Shown: positions 15,701-17,416 of the stretch, one piece after another
Layout: the number at the start of each line of letters is the position of its first letter
How positions within the stretch are numbered: position 1 is the stretch's first letter
Origin: JBFFXF01 sp041569895
GTDB lineage: Bacteria > Planctomycetota > UBA8108 > JACQVS01
Assembly (NCBI GenBank): GCA_041569895.1
Contig: JBFFXF010000156.1
Location: forward strand, 1-17,416
Direction: 5' to 3'
Length of the DNA: 17,416 nt
Notes under the pieces: generated by a model
Told to the model about the DNA's origin: nothing
The model's database searches: none
The model's input: only the letters and a program-made list of their open reading frames with translations
Made by a program: the position numbers and the translations under genes

Positions 15701-15882
15701 CCGTGGCAGGCGAAGCAGTTGTCGGAGAGGATCGGCCGGATGTCGCGACGGAAGTCGACCGGCTCCGGCCCCGCCACCGCGGACTCGACATCCGCGACGG
15801 CGAACGCGATCACGGCGCAGACCGCGACGCTCGGGGCGATGGCGATCGCACCGCGGATCGCCCTCACGCTGACAGCTTCCAT
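12724..15882 (-). CDS. PSCyt1-DUF1549-LamG-DUF1553 fused protein
   Basis: This 1052-aa exported multi-domain protein is characteristic of planctomycetes. A signal peptide (about 8-38) is followed by a cytochrome-c-like PSCyt1 domain with haem motif C56-FA-C59-H60 and GxxRxxxRLDL-type context. DUF1549/PSCyt2 (about 165-375) has a second CxxCH at 345-349 within CAVCHEHKFDPISQREFYRLFAFFNN. A LamG/concanavalin-like domain lies at about 440-635 (VAHFPLDGEG, WHHVFVTYDGS, DDVRIYDRAL). The C-terminal DUF1553/PSD1 domain (about 735-1050) has NRLGLARWLVDPSHPLTARV and RTNTPLQALLMMND. The function is unproven; roles in redox-linked or polysaccharide metabolism have been proposed for the family. The ATG at 15882 has GGAGG 7 nt upstream. 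The longer in-frame opening to 16023 would translate the 15-bp repeats and is rejected. Confidence 0.94.
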   Translation of the reverse strand: MEAVSVRAIRGAIAIAPSVAVCAVIAFAVADVESAVAGPEPVDFRRDIRPILSDNCFACHGPDHRERKAKLRLDLHEGALATREGKRAAVVPGKPEESELFLRIAAKDVEDRMPPVESGKSLSAQQVELIRRWIAEGATWQDHWAFVAPRRPETPSVSDRARLRSPIDAFVAARLEREGITPANEADRHTLIRRVTFDLTGLPPELDEVRAFVADTNPDAYERLVDRLLASPRFGEHMARFWLDAARYGDTHGLHLDNLRIMWPYRDWVIDAYNRGISFDRFAIEQLAGDLLPEPTLEQRIATGFNRCNVTTSEGGAIAEEWLVRYAVDRVETTSTVFMGLTAGCAVCHEHKFDPISQREFYRLFAFFNNVAEPAMDGNKPQVPPIVEVYLPGVEEELAKLDERIAGVEAERVARASEKRDAFEAWVRESEQRELKREPPPGLVAHFPLDGEGAGSIEGKVGRAVLVDASPVDLGAAGDFEADRAFSYGAWIRTPGDVTGAPIARMNPADAHRGWDLYVVGRKVAMHLIHRWSDVAIKATTKDDALEPNRWHHVFVTYDGSRKAGGVRVYVDGASRQLEVNNDSLGGETTRTGVPLLVGQRSGNDSVFRGGAVDDVRIYDRALTVAEVATLAGSDPIAEILATPSEKRSEEQLATLRDHYLKGSDPEYRALTEGLASLRAERDALSRQTATTLVMGERAERRPAHVLERGQYDQPREEVTPGTPAMLPPMPQDAPPNRLGLARWLVDPSHPLTARVAVNGFWHQKFGVGLVKTLEDFGSQGEPPSHPELLDWLATELVRTGWEVKLMQRLLVTSATYRQSARVTPELSRRDPANRLLARGPRYRLDAEMLRDQALALSGLLVDTIGGPSVKPPQPPGLWYAVAYTSSNTARFEQDDGSKIYRRSVYTFWKRTAPPPMMGTLDAPSREACTVRRERTNTPLQALLMMNDTQYVEAARHLAQRVLRLPATTARERASVMFEIATARPPGERDLEDLLATLEGSLAEFREDAEAARALISVGDSKPDPALDPVELAAWTVVGNLILNLDEVINKS

Positions 15883-15906
15883 GCTCGGACCTCCATGACG
15901 ATCGAG

Positions 15907-15912
15907 ATTGTA
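15907..15912 (-). promoter_or_regulatory. Putative -10 box of the DUF1549/1553-DUF1501 operon
   Basis: TACAAT (5 of 6) is read on the minus strand 25 bp before the ATG at 15882. The start near 15900 would leave an 18-nt leader carrying the GGAGG ribosome site. The -35 at 17-bp spacing (TCGATG) matches only 3 of 6 positions. Confidence 0.4.
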
Positions 15913-15935
15913 CCGTCGCCGCCGGGGCCCATCGA

Positions 15936-15995
15936 CCGGATTGGTGCCGACCGGATTGGTGCCGGCCGGATTGGTGCCGGCCGGATCGGCGCGGA
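15936..15995. repeat. Four 15-bp tandem repeats upstream of the DUF1549/1553 gene
   Basis: The unit CCGGATTGGTGCCGG occurs at 15936-15950 (last base A), 15951-15965 and 15966-15980. A diverged unit lies at 15981-15995 (CCGGATCGGCGCGGA), and a partial CCGGA starts the next. The array fills part of the 179-bp gap between two minus-strand genes, starting 24 bp beyond the candidate -10 box, where activator or repressor sites would lie. It may instead be a slippage product. Confidence 0.85.
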
Positions 15996-16061
15996 CCGGA
16001 GGCGGTGGCGCCGCACGGGGCACGGCGCCACAGCCGGCAGCTCCGGCGACCGGTCGACTCG

Positions 16062-17276
16062 TCAGTCGCGGGCCCGGCGGATCGTCCGGCCGCGCCCGGA
16101 CCGGGACGCCTTCTGGCGGTATGCGACCTCCAGCACCGCGTCGTGGAGCGTCACCGGGCCGTCGGCGACGCCCGGCGTGTCGGGTGGCGGCACGACGGTG
16201 GCCTTGATCGGGACGTCCAGCGTGGCCCGGCGCAGCGACTCGCCCGGGTCGAGCCCGAGGGCCGTCGCGAGGTCGAAGCCACGGAGATCGACCACGAGGA
16301 GGCCACTGCGGGTCAGGAATGCGGTGATCTCGTCGGTCACGATTCGGCCGCGGCGATCGAAGGTGGCCGTGATCTCGGCGTCGCCGATCTGCAGCACCAG
16401 ATCGTACCCGGCCACGTCATCGGTCACCGTCCGTCGGCCGAGATCCGGCAGCCCGTGGAGGCTCTCGGAGACGTCGAGCTTCGCCACCAGCCGGCTCCTC
16501 GCCGGCCGGCGGAAATTGGCCCGGAACACGACTCGCGTCCTGTCGACCGGCTCGAGCGTCTTGCGGCCGTCGCGCTTGCGACCCCGGTCATGGGGCACGA
16601 GCACCGTTGTCGTCGTCTCGGACACGTTGCCGCTCGCGTCCGTGCATTCCACGGTGATCGTGTACACCCGGCCATCTCCCGGTCCGGCGCGCTCGGCTCG
16701 CACACGCGCGGACATCGCCCCGGCGATCCGCCAGTCGGGCACCGTGTTGCCGTCCCCGCGCCCGTTGACCGGCTCATCGCTCCGGATGCGGACGATCCGG
16801 CAGCTCGGTTCCGCATCGCAGTCGTCCTCGAGTTCGACCGCGAGGTCGATGGTCACCATCTTGTGGTTGGGCGGCCAGAGCATGTCCGGCGTTGCCTGAA
16901 CCGCGCGAACGGTCGGCGCCGAGCCGTCCTCGACCGTGATGATCGCGGTGTCGGTTGACGTCTCGCCGGTCTCGGTCTCGAGCGTCAGGGTGATCTCGTT
17001 GGACCCGACGGCGAGCGTCACCTCGACCATCTGTCCGGAAACGGTGCCGTCGCCCTCGGGGAAGTTCCCGGTCCACGTGAAGGTGACCGGGGAGTCCGCG
17101 GTCGATCCCGAACCGTCGAGCACCACGGTGGCGACGCAGCCCTCGCCTGCGGAGACCGTGCGGTCGGGGCCGGCGTCAGCCGTCTGGGCCGTGAGGCGGC
17201 CGGCGGGCAGCATCGCGGATACCAGGGCAAGCGTTGCCAGTGGGATGAAGGACCGAACGGTGGACGTCCTGCTCAT
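16062..17276 (-). CDS. Secreted protein with PKD/Ig-like and LWPPNHK-type domains
   Basis: This 404-aa exported protein has a signal peptide (about 9-30, cleavage near LTA-QT) and a PKD-like beta-sandwich (about 33-116: DAGPDRTV, LDGSGST, a VTFTWTG core, TDTAIITVED). A second module (about 120-228) contains LWPPNHKMV (133-141), paired cysteines Cys153/Cys159, SDEPVNGRGDGNTVPDW (166-182) and a CTDASGNVS ending. The LWPPNHK...EPV.G.GDG..PDW arrangement recurs in exported bacterial surface proteins of unknown role. The C-terminal part (about 245-390) is beta-rich, unassigned and has no sorting signal that I recognise. The ATG at 17276 has GAGGAG 7 nt upstream. No enzymatic residues are evident; binding or adhesion is inferred. 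Confidence 0.82.
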   Translation of the reverse strand: MSRTSTVRSFIPLATLALVSAMLPAGRLTAQTADAGPDRTVSAGEGCVATVVLDGSGSTADSPVTFTWTGNFPEGDGTVSGQMVEVTLAVGSNEITLTLETETGETSTDTAIITVEDGSAPTVRAVQATPDMLWPPNHKMVTIDLAVELEDDCDAEPSCRIVRIRSDEPVNGRGDGNTVPDWRIAGAMSARVRAERAGPGDGRVYTITVECTDASGNVSETTTTVLVPHDRGRKRDGRKTLEPVDRTRVVFRANFRRPARSRLVAKLDVSESLHGLPDLGRRTVTDDVAGYDLVLQIGDAEITATFDRRGRIVTDEITAFLTRSGLLVVDLRGFDLATALGLDPGESLRRATLDVPIKATVVPPPDTPGVADGPVTLHDAVLEVAYRQKASRSGRGRTIRRARD

Positions 17277-17309
17277 TTCGAAGCTCCTCGTCAGGGGTCG
17301 TTCTCGAAG

Positions 17310-17330
17310 GGCGCGCCGACGGGGCGCGCC
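17310..17330 (-). promoter_or_regulatory. Strong hairpin in the 5' leader of the PKD protein gene
   Basis: Two self-complementary GGCGCGCC octamers (17310-17317 and 17323-17330) are separated by 5 bp. They can pair as an 8-bp all-GC stem at the beginning of the predicted transcript, about 34 nt before the ATG. A role in mRNA stability or translation is possible. Confidence 0.45.
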
Positions 17331-17342
17331 GCCTGGCCGGCA

Positions 17343-17351
17343 ATTATAGCA
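17343..17351 (-). promoter_or_regulatory. Extended -10 promoter of the PKD protein gene
   Basis: On the minus strand TGCTATAAT is a perfect extended -10 (TGn plus consensus TATAAT) in a short AT-rich patch. No recognisable -35 lies at the right distance, which is normal for extended -10 promoters. The start near 17336 gives a leader of about 60 nt. Confidence 0.6.
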
Positions 17352-17383
17352 ACGTTCGTGCCGCGGCGCCGGCCGGGGAACTC

Positions 17384-17415
17384 GAGCCCTCGCGACCGGA
17401 CGGTCGCGAGGGCTC
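17384..17415. terminator. 14-bp perfect inverted repeat at the window edge
   Basis: GAGCCCTCGCGACC (17384-17397) and its exact complement (17402-17415) flank a GGAC loop. The minus-strand side is not followed by T residues, and the plus-strand side runs off the window. It most likely separates the PKD gene from whatever lies to the right, as a terminator or transcript-stabilising hairpin. Confidence 0.55.
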
Positions 17416-17416
17416 C

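Noticed and set aside
15936..15995. CRISPR array
   Set aside because: The 15-bp units abut directly with no spacers, and no cas genes are present in the window.
15883..16023. N-terminal extension of the DUF1549/1553 protein
   Set aside because: It would place GTNP repeats from the 15-bp array before the signal peptide. The ATG at 15882 has a GGAGG site 7 nt upstream and starts a normal signal peptide.
11230..16899. Two very long open frames on the plus strand (731 and 1124 codons)
   Set aside because: They run antisense to the clearly recognisable DUF1501, DUF1549/1553 and PKD-type genes, have Arg/Asp/Ala-rich low-complexity translations and show no family motifs. They are a by-product of high GC content.

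Overview
The window is GC-rich bacterial chromosome, most likely from a Planctomycetota (PVC superphylum) lineage. The strongest support is a fused PSCyt1/DUF1549/DUF1553 protein next to a Tat-type DUF1501 protein, a gene pair characteristic of planctomycetes. A secreted dockerin-like/FnIII protein with the planctomycete-style CGPDPTPD...C ending and a flotillin-like FloA/NfeD operon agree with this. Taxonomy is inferred from gene content only.

Layout. Genes from 254 to 4122 lie on the plus strand: rplM and rpsI (ribosomal proteins L13 and S9), a rhomboid-fold membrane protein that lacks the protease catalytic residues, an exported dockerin-like/FnIII protein, and a CNNM/CorC-type transporter with DUF21 and CBS domains. 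A 328-bp gene-free stretch (4123-4450) follows, made of low-complexity and repeat-like DNA. Everything after it lies on the minus strand. In transcription order from the right end this is: a secreted PKD-type protein (17276-16062); the DUF1549/DUF1553 protein with its DUF1501 partner (15882-11206); a four-gene NfeD-long, NfeD-short, FloA, small membrane protein operon (11123-6979); a tRNA-Leu(CAA) (6936-6850); and an alpha/beta hydrolase coupled to an MgtE magnesium transporter (6755-4451).

How the genes fit together. The NfeD/FloA cluster matches the yqeZ-yqfA-yqfB arrangement of Bacillus and should build a membrane microdomain scaffold. In this copy the ClpP-like domain of the long NfeD has Asn where the nucleophilic Ser is expected. 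With the serine-less rhomboid, the window therefore holds two membrane-protease folds that look catalytically dead. MgtE and the CNNM-type protein, two unrelated CBS-regulated Mg2+ transport families, face each other convergently. The PSCyt/DUF1501 pair and the two exported beta-domain proteins are typical planctomycete envelope or exported proteins whose substrates are unknown.

Regulation. Several sigma70-like promoters with 17-bp spacers can be read directly, before rplM, the rhomboid-like gene, the dockerin gene, tRNA-Leu and the nfeD-floA operon, along with an extended -10 before the PKD gene. The promoter of the rhomboid-like gene places its transcript start almost at the ATG. The nfeD-floA promoter carries an operator-like inverted repeat. 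I found no CRISPR array, transposase, phage gene or recognised defence system, and no clear case for a wholly new multi-gene system. The best leads are the two pseudo-proteases, the fourth gene of the floA operon, and the recurring hexanucleotide tracts.
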